Under the pieces are notes generated by a model. That model was not told the origin of the DNA. It saw only the letters and a program-made list of their open reading frames with translations, and did no database searches. This document shows, piece by piece, positions 51,718 to 60,838 of a DNA stretch of 64,000 nt (position 1 is its first letter; each line of letters begins with the position of its first letter). The position numbers and the translations under genes were made by a program. This stretch comes from Vibrio porteresiae DSM 19223 (lineage in GTDB: Bacteria; Pseudomonadota; Gammaproteobacteria; Enterobacterales; Vibrionaceae): the NCBI RefSeq assembly GCF_024347055.1, contig NZ_AP024896.1, positions 1,736,001-1,800,000 on the forward strand, read 5' to 3'.

Positions 51718-52539
51718 TTAGTGAATGTCGATGTAGCCATGCTGTTTAACGATCGCTTGTGCGTCGTGAGTTAGCATCCAATCAAGAAACTTCTGAGCTT
51801 CTGCTGAAGGTTTGCCTTTCTTGTAAAGAACAAGGAAAGGACGAGCCACTTTGTAAGAGTCATTTTTCACGTTTGCCACGTTAGCTTCTACGCCATCCAC
51901 AGACAGAGCATGAACTGAATTGTCCACTGAACCGAGAGAGATATAGCCAATCGCATAAGGGTTAGACGCCACCATGGTTTTTAGACCACCGTTACCATTC
52001 GCCACTTGAGCACGTTGAGAAATAGCAGACACTGTGATGCCATTAACTTGACGTTTCAGTTCGAGAATTTCTTCGAATGCACCACGAGTACCAGAAGCCG
52101 TATCACGAGTGATAGCCACGATCGGTTTGTTTTCACCGCCCACTTGGCTCCAGTTAGAGATTTTACCTTTGTAGATTTCAGAGATTTGTTCCGCAGTTAA
52201 CCCTTTCACTTTATTGCTTGGGTGTACCACAACTGCGATACCATCACGAGCGATGGTCTCTTCAACAAGGTTAGGTTCTTTTTCAGATGCTTTTAGACCG
52301 CGAGATGACATACCAATATCAGCACTTTCATTTTTAGCTGCTTTGATACCCGCAGAAGAACCAGGACCCTGTACTTCAATAAACACATTAGGATGAGATT
52401 TCATGTACGTTTCCGCAAAGTACTCCATCAGAGGAGTCACACTGCTAGAACCGACTGCAGAGATAGTTTCGTTTGCTGAAGCAGGGTTAAAAGCAAGTGC
52501 GCCCAATAGAGCAATAGCACCGAATACCGTTTTTTTCAT
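51718..52539 (-). CDS. pstS: Phosphate-binding protein PstS
   Basis: Periplasmic phosphate receptor of about 273 residues. Signal peptide at residues 1-22 (KKTVFGAIALLGALAFNPASA), then the phosphate-loop SAVGSSSVTPLMEYFAE, QGPGSSAGIKAAKNESADIGMSSRG in outline and RDTASGTRGAFEEI. It belongs to the shorter PstS-like group found on vibrio chromosome II rather than the E. coli type. The ATG used has AAGGAA upstream; a GTG one codon earlier is possible. PhoB half-sites lie 65 bp upstream. Confidence 0.94.
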   Translation of the reverse strand: MKKTVFGAIALLGALAFNPASANETISAVGSSSVTPLMEYFAETYMKSHPNVFIEVQGPGSSAGIKAAKNESADIGMSSRGLKASEKEPNLVEETIARDGIAVVVHPSNKVKGLTAEQISEIYKGKISNWSQVGGENKPIVAITRDTASGTRGAFEEILELKRQVNGITVSAISQRAQVANGNGGLKTMVASNPYAIGYISLGSVDNSVHALSVDGVEANVANVKNDSYKVARPFLVLYKKGKPSAEAQKFLDWMLTHDAQAIVKQHGYIDIH

Positions 52540-52606
52540 CACATGTTTCCTTTAAGAGGCTCTACGCCGTTGTCTTAATCAACGAAGCTCACTTTAGGTG
52601 GGAAAT

Positions 52607-52646
52607 ATGACAGTTATGTTTCAGAAAATTGAAGCCTATATGACAA
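52607..52646 (-). promoter_or_regulatory. Tandem PhoB (pho) boxes before pstS
   Basis: On the minus strand four 7-base half-sites (TTGTCAT, GCTTCAA, CTGAAAC, CTGTCAT) are each separated by 4 bases, exactly 11-bp spacing. The last, CTGTCAT, matches the half-site consensus fully. Predicts PhoB activation of pstSCAB under phosphate starvation. Confidence 0.8.
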
Positions 52647-52932
52647 TGTGAATTTTATTTATCAACTGCACACAGCGACAAAATGCACCCCATCATATGA
52701 ACAAAATCACCTATAAAATCCAACTCACATCATCATTAGCTAATATAACTATTTTTTTAATCGCCTGATAAATAGAGATTTTGTGAACCAAGTTAGAGTA
52801 TATAATCTATTGTTATAACGAGTTGTAAATTAGCGTTGAAATCCGGTTAAGAACCGTTATTATTTAGCGCTATTTTCACTATTAAGATTCATTTTCATTA
52901 CAGTTCCATGTTAGAGGGAAAAGGACCACTTT

Positions 52933-54573
52933 ATGCGCCAGTTACTCAGTAACTTGTCTATCAAGTTACAAGTCGTAGTACCGGTATTTATCACTATGTT
53001 GTTACTCATAGTCGGTATTACATACAGTACTTCGACGCTAAAGGAAGCGTTTCATGACGTATCAAAATCAACACAAGATCTGATTCGTCATAAGGAAGAA
53101 GTCATTAAAATTATAGACAATACTTACGGCATGCGAATCAAAGCGATATACAGCTTGTTTCGTCCGCAAGATGTTGCCGAGTTAAAGTCTTCATTATTGG
53201 AAAAACAAACCCAGAGCAATCAATATCTTAATTCACTTGATTCGGTTTCTGAGTTATCTCCAGAAGTGAAAGCACTGCGCAGCGCAATGAGCGAATATGT
53301 GACCTATTCCATAGAAACTATGATTCCTCTATTGCAATACAAGCATCAAAACACCACCGATGCCGCTTTTGATCAACGCTATGAGCAAGCATCTGCTCTC
53401 TATCGTAAAGAGGGGCAAGATATGGTGGTGGCAATCAATGCGCTATCGAGCAAACTCAATAACATTGCTCTCGACAACATGGAGCGTAACGGTGCACGTC
53501 ACTCTGCAGTCATGCAAAGTAGCATTATTGGCTTAGTCGTCATTTTAGCGTTGGCCGCGATTGCGAGCTGGATTTTGGCCGGAGTTATCGTTAAGCCAAT
53601 TCGCCAATTGCAGCAAACCATGCGAAACGTAGCATCGGGCAATTTGCTGGTGAAAGCCGAAGTACACGGAGATAACGAAGTGGCCGATCTGGCGCGTGAT
53701 GTAAACACTACCGTTGATCAACTTCGTACGACTGTGGGGTCATTAGTACGTATTAGTGTTGATGTGGCTTCGGCTGCTACTGAGCTGGCGGCAGTGATGA
53801 CTCAATCGACAGTGAACTCTGACCAAGAGCGACAAGAAGTGGAACAAGTTGCTTCTGCGATTAACCAGCTTGAAGGCGCTGCAACAACTGTGACACAGAA
53901 TGCGCATCAAGCCGACCAAGCCGCGCAGCAGGCAAAACAGCTAACGGTCCAAAGTCTTGCTATGTTTGAACAGAGCCACCGTGCGAACGGTAAGATGGTT
54001 GAGCAGTTGAGTGTCGCTGCGGATGTGGTCAATAGCTTGAAAGTCCAATCAGAAAAGATTGGCCAAGTCATTGAAGTGATCCAAGGTATCTCAGAACAGA
54101 CTAACCTTCTGGCGCTAAACGCTGCGATTGAAGCGGCTCGCGCTGGTGAAACGGGTCGTGGTTTTGCGGTGGTTGCCGATGAAGTACGTATGTTAGCAGC
54201 ACGCACTCAAGATTCGACTAAAGAGATTCAAGCCATCATTGAAGAATTGCAGTCTCAATCTGGCGCGGCCAATGAGAGCGTAATGTCGAGCTTGAACACA
54301 TTGCAAGACAACCAAGATCTTGCGACGCAACTCAGCCAATCTTTGGATTCCATTAATCAGTCAATCCAAGCGCTGAGCATAATGAATACGGAAGTGGCAA
54401 GTGCAGCCGAAGAGCAGAGCCAAGTGACGGGCGACATTAATCGTAACTTGAGCAACATGTACGAACTCGTTAGCCAAAACGTGACTGGTATTACTCAGTC
54501 TGCAGCAGCAAGCCAAGAGCTATCTAGCCTAGCTGAGCAGCAAAAACACGAACTGAGCTACTTTAAGGTTTAA
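52933..54573 (+). CDS. Methyl-accepting chemotaxis protein
   Basis: A 546-residue chemoreceptor. TM1 lies at about residues 12-30; a helical periplasmic sensor of some 160 residues (CACHE-less four-helix type) follows; TM2 is at about 194-215; then a HAMP domain (about 216-268, VKPIRQLQQTMRNVASGNLL). The signalling tip is EVIQGISEQTNLLALNAAIEAARAGETGRGFAVVADEVRMLA in outline, fully conserved. No C-terminal NWETF tether. AAGGA lies eight bases before the ATG. It is divergent from pstS; V. cholerae has an MCP gene in the same place. Ligand is unknown; a link to phosphate is only a guess. Confidence 0.93.
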   Translation: MRQLLSNLSIKLQVVVPVFITMLLLIVGITYSTSTLKEAFHDVSKSTQDLIRHKEEVIKIIDNTYGMRIKAIYSLFRPQDVAELKSSLLEKQTQSNQYLNSLDSVSELSPEVKALRSAMSEYVTYSIETMIPLLQYKHQNTTDAAFDQRYEQASALYRKEGQDMVVAINALSSKLNNIALDNMERNGARHSAVMQSSIIGLVVILALAAIASWILAGVIVKPIRQLQQTMRNVASGNLLVKAEVHGDNEVADLARDVNTTVDQLRTTVGSLVRISVDVASAATELAAVMTQSTVNSDQERQEVEQVASAINQLEGAATTVTQNAHQADQAAQQAKQLTVQSLAMFEQSHRANGKMVEQLSVAADVVNSLKVQSEKIGQVIEVIQGISEQTNLLALNAAIEAARAGETGRGFAVVADEVRMLAARTQDSTKEIQAIIEELQSQSGAANESVMSSLNTLQDNQDLATQLSQSLDSINQSIQALSIMNTEVASAAEEQSQVTGDINRNLSNMYELVSQNVTGITQSAAASQELSSLAEQQKHELSYFKV

Positions 54574-54600
54574 GTACCTAATAAGTGAAAACAGAAATAG

Positions 54601-54627
54601 AAAAGGCAGCGTTAGCTGCCTTTTTTG
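54601..54627 (+). terminator. Rho-independent terminator after the chemoreceptor gene
   Basis: Stem AAAAGGCAGC/GCTGCCTTTT with GTTA loop and T-run, 27 bp after the stop; also reachable from the convergent helicase gene. Confidence 0.85.
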
Positions 54628-54677
54628 TCTTTTCGATTTGTATTTCGCGTTGGTCTAGATACAAACCAAAACAATGC

Positions 54678-56006
54678 TTACTCGTCGTCCACTTTTGGCG
54701 CAACTTTCTTCTTAGGAATAAAGACGCTATCGCCCACGGCCACGTTTTGGTAAAAGCTCTTATCACGCTTGACCTGCTTCGGTGCCGATTTTTGAGCTTT
54801 AGGTTTTGCATTTGGCTTGGCTTTAGAACGTTGATTAACAGGCTTACGCGGTTGTATCCCTTTGAATTTACCTTCCAATCCTTCCAGCACGCTAAAACGC
54901 ATATCTTGCTGTAAGTAGCGTTCAACACGTTTAAAGCTGTCCCAGTCTTTTGGGCCAACCAGAGAAATCGCATCACCTTTCGCACCTGCACGACCGGTAC
55001 GACCAACACGGTGAACGTACTCTTCTGTGTGTTTTGGCATATCGAAGTTAATCACGTGAGTCACGTTGGAGATGTCTAGACCGCGCGAAGCAACATCCGT
55101 AGTGACAAGCACTTTGAATACCATACGTTCAAATTGACTCATGATGGTATTACGTTGAGTTTGGTTTAGGTCACCGCTTAGTGCCACCACTTTTAGTTTA
55201 CGTTCATTCAACTTCTTCGTTAAACGTTCTGTGTCTGCACGAGTTGCAGTAAAGATGATCAATTGACGATATTCTTCCTGCTCTAGCAGGCGATCCAAAA
55301 TCGCTTCTTTGTGATCTAAATGGTCACACAGATAAAAACGTTGGGTGATGTCCGAGTGAACCTCATTAGATACACCCACAGAGATGCTGCGTGGATCACT
55401 TAACATTTCTGAAGCAATATCATTCACTTGATTATGGTCTAGTGTTGCAGAGAACATCAATGTTTGACGACGACGGTGCTTCGCTGCATTGTGAATACGG
55501 CGCAGCTGAGGTGCAAAACCCAAATCCAACATACGGTCGGCTTCATCCAAGACTAGAGTCTCTAAGCCATCTAAAAATAAGGAACGATGATCAAGGTGAT
55601 CAGCCAAACGTCCAGGCGTCGCAACGATGAAACGTGGGTAACGACGCAGCGCTTTCACTTGGTCGTTGAAGTTTTCACCACCGGTGATTAAAGCTGCACT
55701 GTAGCTAAAACCAGCCAACATAGAACGCAATTCACCATACACTTGCTTCGCCAGTTCGCGGGTAGGAACTAAGATCAAGCCGCGTGGATCTTTCGCTGAT
55801 AGCGCCTTATTTTTTAATGACTTGTGCAGCATAGGTAACAAGAAAGCCAGCGTTTTACCTGACCCCGTTTTTGAAGATGCCAACAAATCTTTACCCAAAA
55901 TCGCGTACGGGACAGCTTGGCGCTGAATATCAGTCGCTTCTTTGAAATTGTAGTGGGCTAAGTTCTTCAATAGACGGTTATCTAAGCCTAATTCATTAAA
56001 CTGCAA
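54678..56006 (-). CDS. DEAD-box ATP-dependent RNA helicase
   Basis: A 442-residue helicase with Q-motif ATDIQRQAVP, Walker A SSKTGSGKT, PTREL, DEAD in LVLDEADRMLDLG, SAT, TDVASRGLDI and HRVGRTGRAG, then a basic low-complexity tail (KPNAKPKAQKSAPKQVKRDKS) for RNA binding. The first frame codon would be TTG at 56018, but GGAG then sits on it; the TTG at 56006 (MQFNELGLDNRLL) has GGAG six bases upstream and is preferred. It differs from the RhlE-like gene at the window start in tail and Q-motif. The V. cholerae counterpart also lies near the Lpp and MCP genes. Confidence 0.92.
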   Translation of the reverse strand: MQFNELGLDNRLLKNLAHYNFKEATDIQRQAVPYAILGKDLLASSKTGSGKTLAFLLPMLHKSLKNKALSAKDPRGLILVPTRELAKQVYGELRSMLAGFSYSAALITGGENFNDQVKALRRYPRFIVATPGRLADHLDHRSLFLDGLETLVLDEADRMLDLGFAPQLRRIHNAAKHRRRQTLMFSATLDHNQVNDIASEMLSDPRSISVGVSNEVHSDITQRFYLCDHLDHKEAILDRLLEQEEYRQLIIFTATRADTERLTKKLNERKLKVVALSGDLNQTQRNTIMSQFERMVFKVLVTTDVASRGLDISNVTHVINFDMPKHTEEYVHRVGRTGRAGAKGDAISLVGPKDWDSFKRVERYLQQDMRFSVLEGLEGKFKGIQPRKPVNQRSKAKPNAKPKAQKSAPKQVKRDKSFYQNVAVGDSVFIPKKKVAPKVDDE

Positions 56007-56232
56007 AGGATTCTCCAATTACGTATTTCTGCCATTATTTGTAAGGCAGAGAGGGGTTACGATCAAAAACAGCGTATATTACCGCGATTTGCCTTTTTAA
56101 GCATAGAAAAGATCGGAAATATTCCAATGCAGGTGGAAATGTCTCCACCAGCTTGATTCATTACTTATGTCAGATTTTTTGCGCGTGATGCACGACAATT
56201 AATTGTTTTATTGATAAAATTTTTGGGTTATT

Positions 56233-56263
56233 TTGACTTATCCCTTAGCGGGTCACTTAAAAT
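56233..56263 (+). promoter_or_regulatory. Candidate promoter of the Lpp-like gene
   Basis: TTGACT (56233) and TTAAAA or TAAAAT (56257/56258) stand 18 or 19 bp apart, about 85 bp before the start. Spacing is a little long; assignment is tentative. The rest of 56007-56347 shows only a short hairpin GGTGGA/TCCACC. Confidence 0.35.
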
Positions 56264-56347
56264 AGGCACTACACTTAATTCGTCACTATATTGCGATAAG
56301 AAAGATATAGGGCTTTTGGAAAAAAACCACCTATCAAGGAGTTCAAT

Positions 56348-56617
56348 ATGAACAAGATGTTACTGGCAGCTGCAACGTCATCGGTTCTTCTACTGGCCGG
56401 TTGTGCGTCTGGTCCAGATTCAGCAACCACTGCAAAATTGGACGAGCTGAGTACTCAAGTAAGCCAGCTTAATGATGAAGTGGCGTCATTGAAAAGTGAA
56501 CATGCCGCTTTAGCTTCCAAAGCAAACCAAGCTTCTGATGCTGCAACCGCAGCCCAAGAAGAAGCTGCTCGTGCTAACGAACGCATTGACAACATCGCTC
56601 AGTCTTACACCAAGTAA
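56348..56617 (+). CDS. lpp: Lpp-like major outer-membrane lipoprotein
   Basis: An 89-residue lipoprotein. The signal ends in lipobox LLAGC (Cys19), then a long heptad coiled coil (LDELSTQVSQLNDEVASLKS and on to RIDNIAQSYTK). It ends in a C-terminal Lys, the residue Lpp uses to attach to diaminopimelate of peptidoglycan. AAGGAG lies seven bases before the ATG. The gene next to it on the other strand encodes an L,D-transpeptidase, the enzyme class that makes this attachment. Confidence 0.87.
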   Translation: MNKMLLAAATSSVLLLAGCASGPDSATTAKLDELSTQVSQLNDEVASLKSEHAALASKANQASDAATAAQEEAARANERIDNIAQSYTK

Positions 56618-56633
56618 GGTCTAGATTAGTTTT

Positions 56634-56666
56634 ATAAAAAAGAGTCAGCAATGCTGACTCTTTTTT
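56634..56666. terminator. Bidirectional rho-independent terminator
   Basis: Stem AAAAAAGAGTCAGC/GCTGACTCTTTTTT with a 3-base loop, between the Lpp gene and the convergent transpeptidase gene. Confidence 0.9.
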
Positions 56667-56692
56667 ATTGGTTTTTCGTAGGGTTACTCGGC

Positions 56693-57604
56693 CTAGCTTT
56701 CCGTCGCCGCAACCATCACTGGCACACCATTTTGCGCCTTGATCACCGCTTCTGCTTTCGCATCCGATAGCCCATACTCATCAAGCCACCAGCCAAGTTC
56801 GATTGGCATTTCTAGCGGTTTTTTATCCCCATTACTGCGCGTTAGTGGCTCATGCGCCTCGACATAAACACTGCGATCAGGTTCTAAGGTCACTTTGACA
56901 GGCTCATTGATGATCTTCACTTTCAAACCTGTATTGACATGGTGAAATAGCCAATCAATGTCTTTAGGTTCCATTCGAATACACCCAGAGCTCACGCGTA
57001 ACCCAATGCCAAAATCTTTGTTGGTCCCATGAATAAGGTATTCACCATTACCGTACGCCAACCGCAAAGCGTAATCGCCCAATGGGTTATCGGGACCAGC
57101 TGGCACCACAGCAGGAAGTTCTTCCCCTTTCGCTTTATGTTCGTCTCGAATCGACTGCGGAGGTGTCCAAGTAGGATGAGGACGCTTTTGACTGATTGAG
57201 GTTTCCATTTCCGGCGTATCTCGACCGATACGACCGATCCCGACTGGGAATATATGTACAATGTTGCTATCAGGAACAAAATAGTACAAACGCAGCTCGG
57301 CAAGGTTCACCACGATTCCCTCGTAGGGAACATTCGGCAAGATGATCTGCGAAGGAATGGTTAAGACGTAACCCTCTTGTGGCAAAAAGGGATCGACCCC
57401 TTTGTTAGCGGCCATAAGCGCCAGAAAACCCACATCGTACTGTTTGGCAATTTCTGCCATGGTTTCATGTGGCTTAACCACATGATACTGCAAACCACCC
57501 ACCATCCGACTGCCTTTGGGCGGCAAATGGAAAGTAGCAGCCCACAAAGATGAGGCGTCATTCCACAGCAGTAAACAGACCAATACCAATAATTTACGTC
57601 GCAT
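56693..57604 (-). CDS. L,D-transpeptidase with LysM (ErfK/YbiS/YcfS type)
   Basis: A periplasmic enzyme of about 303 residues. After an N-terminal signal sequence (about 1-22, ending SLWA), a LysM domain (about 40-90, YHVVKPHETMAEIAKQYDVG) leads into the YkuD catalytic domain with HGTNKDFGIGLRVSSGCIRM; the Cys is the nucleophile. It likely joins Lpp to peptidoglycan or forms 3-3 crosslinks. The ATG chosen lies 7 codons into the longer frame, with AGGA upstream; the upstream ATG cannot be excluded. It is convergent with its likely substrate gene lpp. Confidence 0.88.
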   Translation of the reverse strand: MRRKLLVLVCLLLWNDASSLWAATFHLPPKGSRMVGGLQYHVVKPHETMAEIAKQYDVGFLALMAANKGVDPFLPQEGYVLTIPSQIILPNVPYEGIVVNLAELRLYYFVPDSNIVHIFPVGIGRIGRDTPEMETSISQKRPHPTWTPPQSIRDEHKAKGEELPAVVPAGPDNPLGDYALRLAYGNGEYLIHGTNKDFGIGLRVSSGCIRMEPKDIDWLFHHVNTGLKVKIINEPVKVTLEPDRSVYVEAHEPLTRSNGDKKPLEMPIELGWWLDEYGLSDAKAEAVIKAQNGVPVMVAATES

Positions 57605-57665
57605 CAATGGTTCTATCCTAGGCATTTTACACAGAGATTAGGTTACTGTGCTTTTGACCTTTGAA

Positions 57666-59081
57666 TCAACACTCCTTCGCGTGTTTATAACTGGCTAATG
57701 CTACTTCTCGTTCCGCTTTATGATCTACGATCGGTTTAGGATAGCCGCACAACGCAAAGTTAGGAGCCAGCCACGGCTGATGTAGCCATTTTGAGCCGAT
57801 CTCATTAAGTTCAGGAATCCAGTGACGAATAAAATGTCCATCCGCATCAAACTTCTCCCCCTGACTAGTTGGATTAAAAATCCGAAAATAGGGCTGACCA
57901 TCACATCCAGTTGACGCACACCACTGCCAGCCACCATTGTTAGCGGCAAAATCCCCATCGATTAATTGACTCATGAAGTACTTTTCCCCCCAGCGCCAGT
58001 CGATATGCAGATCTTTGGTTAAAAAGCTCGCCACTATCATGCGCAGCCGATTGTGCATCCAGCCAGTTGAGTTAAGTTGTCGCATAGCCGCATCAACAAT
58101 CGGATAGCCAGTTCGCCCTTCACACCATGCTTGAAATAACGATTCGTCGTTTGACCAAGCTACATATTTCCCCCATTCACTGAAATCGCGATGGCGACAC
58201 AGTTTGGGTTCAAAGTGTAATAGATGCTGATAAAACTCACGCCAAATCAATTCACTAAGCCAGGTTTCTGCTCCTGCGGTTAACCCTGTTGGTGGCGCTT
58301 CAGCATACAAACGGGCCAGACATTGCCTAACTGAAAGAAACCCCAAAGCCAAATAGGGAGAAAGCCGACTGGTTGACTCGAGTGCGGGAAAATCGCGCTC
58401 CTGCTGATAAGAGACGGCATGGTCTCGGCAAAAATCGCGCAGTTGCTGGCGAATATCATCAAACTCAACCGACCATGCACTACTATCTACGCGCGGATAG
58501 TCAAAAGATTGACTTGTCGACCATAAATATGACTGCAGGTGCTCCTGCGATTGGCTCCACAGCGGTGCAGCCGTCGTCTTTTCGATCGTCACGTGGGTGA
58601 TCTGCGTTAGCCAAGCACGCTTAAAGGGAGTAAACACTTTGAAATACTCACCTTGTTTGTTTCGAACACTTCCCGGAGCTAACACACACTTATCTTCCAG
58701 AGTGAGCCATTCAATCTGTTTCGCTTGGAGTAATTGTGCGCAGAGCTCATCCCGGTGAATTTCATTAATCTCATACTCGTTGTTGACCAACACTCGCGAC
58801 GCGCCAAGCAGATGCGCGAAATCGGTAATCCAGTGTGCCGCTTGAGTAAAATCCGATGTTTGACCGTAACAAAGCGGAATATTGAGTTGCAGCAGCTCCT
58901 TTTGCAGCTCAAACAGGCGGCGATAAATCAAATCCGCTTGAATCGGAGCCATATCATGTGAAGCCCACTGTTCAGGGGTTGCAACATAAACAGCGACCAC
59001 AGGTTCATTAGTGGCAAGCGCACGGTTTAGTGCACTGTTATCTATGGTTCTCAGATCTCGACGTAGCCAAACAATTTGCAT
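57666..59081 (-). CDS. phr: Deoxyribodipyrimidine photolyase (class I CPD)
   Basis: Repairs cyclobutane pyrimidine dimers with light, using FAD and an antenna. 471 residues: an N-terminal alpha/beta domain starting IVWLRRDLRTIDNSAL, and the FAD domain with WLSELIWREFYQHLL, RTGYPIVDAAMRQLNSTGWMHNRLRM in outline and WRWGEKYFMSQLIDGDFAANNGGWQW. All flavin-site residues and the Trp chain are kept. Four bases follow the merR-like stop, GAGGGG precedes the ATG. Last gene of the ybgA-merR-phr operon. Confidence 0.95.
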   Translation of the reverse strand: MQIVWLRRDLRTIDNSALNRALATNEPVVAVYVATPEQWASHDMAPIQADLIYRRLFELQKELLQLNIPLCYGQTSDFTQAAHWITDFAHLLGASRVLVNNEYEINEIHRDELCAQLLQAKQIEWLTLEDKCVLAPGSVRNKQGEYFKVFTPFKRAWLTQITHVTIEKTTAAPLWSQSQEHLQSYLWSTSQSFDYPRVDSSAWSVEFDDIRQQLRDFCRDHAVSYQQERDFPALESTSRLSPYLALGFLSVRQCLARLYAEAPPTGLTAGAETWLSELIWREFYQHLLHFEPKLCRHRDFSEWGKYVAWSNDESLFQAWCEGRTGYPIVDAAMRQLNSTGWMHNRLRMIVASFLTKDLHIDWRWGEKYFMSQLIDGDFAANNGGWQWCASTGCDGQPYFRIFNPTSQGEKFDADGHFIRHWIPELNEIGSKWLHQPWLAPNFALCGYPKPIVDHKAEREVALASYKHAKEC

Positions 59082-59084
59082 TCT

Positions 59085-59885
59085 CTACCCCTCATGAAAA
59101 AAGGTGTGCAAGGCACCACAAATGTGCCCATGGTCATTAAATCGTTGCATCAGTTGCGCGATGTACCCTAGCTGTGCATCGGATACCGGACGATTTGCAA
59201 ACAGCACCAATGAACTCACCTCTTCCAGCACTGGATGTTCAATCAATGCCGACAAATCATCGACACCATCAAGTAACGTGACATTCCACCCCTCACTGCT
59301 TACCCGCACCGCATTGAACCAAGCAAAGAGATTGCCTATCGAATCCAAGTTGACCAACAAGCATCGACCTTTTTTCGCGGCCTTGTTTTCCGACTCTAAA
59401 ATCGCACTGAGGCGACTTAGCATAACGCTTTGAAACAGCGACTTTTGCAAGGTTTTCAGCGGTGCTTTCACCTGCTCTAAAGCAGCCATAACCGGTTCAA
59501 CCAACTGACTCTCCGCAATATCTAAAGGGTACTCTTTTAATACCGAAGAGAGCGTCTGCTGAACTTTCTGGCGCTGCAACTGAGCCAGGCTGGCTAAGAG
59601 GGTTTCGCACTCTGCCAGTACCTGTTTGGGTGCTTCATCCAACGCATCAATGCGTTCGCCAGCCAAGAGCTGCGGTACTTTACCTATCGCAACACCTTTG
59701 GCTAACCAGTTTTGAATTTGCCGAATGGATTCCACATCCTCTTGTGAATAAAGACGATGGCCTTTTTCTGTACGCTGCGGCTTGATCAAGTTATAACGAC
59801 GTTGCCACGCTCGTAACGTCACCGGCTTCACGCCAGTTAACTCAGCCACTTCACGAATGGCATACCACTTCAATTCACAGCCCAT
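59085..59885 (-). CDS. MerR-family regulator with cobalamin-binding-like C-terminal domain (LitR/CarH-like)
   Basis: A 266-residue protein with a MerR winged helix (about 8-75, WYAIREVAELTGVKPVTLRAWQRRY) and a C-terminal four-helix plus Rossmann-like region resembling the B12-binding domain of CarH/LitR. The cobalamin-ligand motif (E/DxHxxG) is not visible, so B12-dependent light sensing is doubtful; a degenerate domain is likelier. Its start overlaps the DUF523/DUF1722 gene by 11 bases. Its place just before phr and behind a symmetric operator suggests it controls the operon. Confidence 0.85.
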   Translation of the reverse strand: MGCELKWYAIREVAELTGVKPVTLRAWQRRYNLIKPQRTEKGHRLYSQEDVESIRQIQNWLAKGVAIGKVPQLLAGERIDALDEAPKQVLAECETLLASLAQLQRQKVQQTLSSVLKEYPLDIAESQLVEPVMAALEQVKAPLKTLQKSLFQSVMLSRLSAILESENKAAKKGRCLLVNLDSIGNLFAWFNAVRVSSEGWNVTLLDGVDDLSALIEHPVLEEVSSLVLFANRPVSDAQLGYIAQLMQRFNDHGHICGALHTFFHEG

Positions 59886-60828
59886 AACGTAACTTCAGCT
59901 CCTGCGGATAAGGGGTTAAATATCTCTGTTGGCTCAAATAGGCATCAGGATAAAGAGAAAGATAATGCTTGATTAAGGTGATAGGCGCTAATAGCGGCAA
60001 CACCCCTTCGCGGTAGTCATGTATCACTTGGGTAAATTGGGCCTTTTGCTGTTTATCCAACGCACGTTTGAAATAGCCCTGAATGTGCATCAACACATTG
60101 GTGTTGTTTTTACGTGTCGCTTTGTTGGTCAGCGCTTGCATCAACCCTAAACGATAGAGTTCAACAAATTCTTGCGTTTCATATTGCTTAATATTGGCGA
60201 CCAACTTCCCCAAAGAACGGTAAGAATCAGGATGATGCGCCATGAGCGTCAGCTTATAACGGCTATGAAAGTCTACAATTTTGCCCGCCGTTGGAGTCGC
60301 CCCCATCGACCGATGGAAATCGTGCAAGCAAAACACTCGAGTCACAAAATTTTCGCGTAAAACCGGATCATTTAGGCGGCCATCTTCTTCAATCGGTAAC
60401 CAAGGCATCTGATCTTTAAGCACTTGCGTATAAAGACCAACCCCCTCTTTCTCCGCATTGTTTTCACGATAGACTTTCACTTTTTCCATCCCACACGTTG
60501 GCGATTTAGCACAAACCACGTACCCACACAGTGGTTGTTTGGCCAATTGCGCTACTTTGTCACGTGAAAAAGCCAGTAATGCCGCAGTATGATCTTTACT
60601 GGCATCTTTGGTTTCAACCAGCGCAATGCTGTCGCCTGAGTGAATCAGGCGTATCGCAGGACGTGGAATGGTCATGCCCATGCCAACTTCAGGACAGACA
60701 GGAACGTAACGCACATACTGCCCAAGATCTTGAGATACAAAATGATTACTTTTGTGCCCACCATCAAAGCGAACTTTTTCACCCACGACACAGGCACTGA
60801 CACCAATAAGAATAGAATCTGCTTCCAT
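59875..60828 (-). CDS. DUF523-DUF1722 (YbgA-type) protein
   Basis: A protein of about 317 residues. The N-terminal DUF523 part (about 1-155) begins ILIGVSACVVGEKVRFDGGHK and has VPVCPEVGMGM and KSPTCGMEKVKVY, three Cys-containing motifs that may hold an iron-sulfur or metal centre. The C-terminal DUF1722 part (YbgA domain, about 190-310) has FHSRYKLTLMAHHPDSYRSLG. E. coli ybgA lies next to phrB, and here too the gene precedes phr, so a shared role in light or DNA damage is inferred. ATG chosen 15 codons into the long frame. Confidence 0.9.
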   Translation of the reverse strand: MEADSILIGVSACVVGEKVRFDGGHKSNHFVSQDLGQYVRYVPVCPEVGMGMTIPRPAIRLIHSGDSIALVETKDASKDHTAALLAFSRDKVAQLAKQPLCGYVVCAKSPTCGMEKVKVYRENNAEKEGVGLYTQVLKDQMPWLPIEEDGRLNDPVLRENFVTRVFCLHDFHRSMGATPTAGKIVDFHSRYKLTLMAHHPDSYRSLGKLVANIKQYETQEFVELYRLGLMQALTNKATRKNNTNVLMHIQGYFKRALDKQQKAQFTQVIHDYREGVLPLLAPITLIKHYLSLYPDAYLSQQRYLTPYPQELKLRYGL

Positions 60829-60838
60829 GACACCACCA

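Noticed and set aside
59085..59885. B12-dependent photoreceptor CarH
   Set aside because: The fold outline fits, but I cannot find the ExHxxG cobalamin motif, so I call only LitR/CarH-like.
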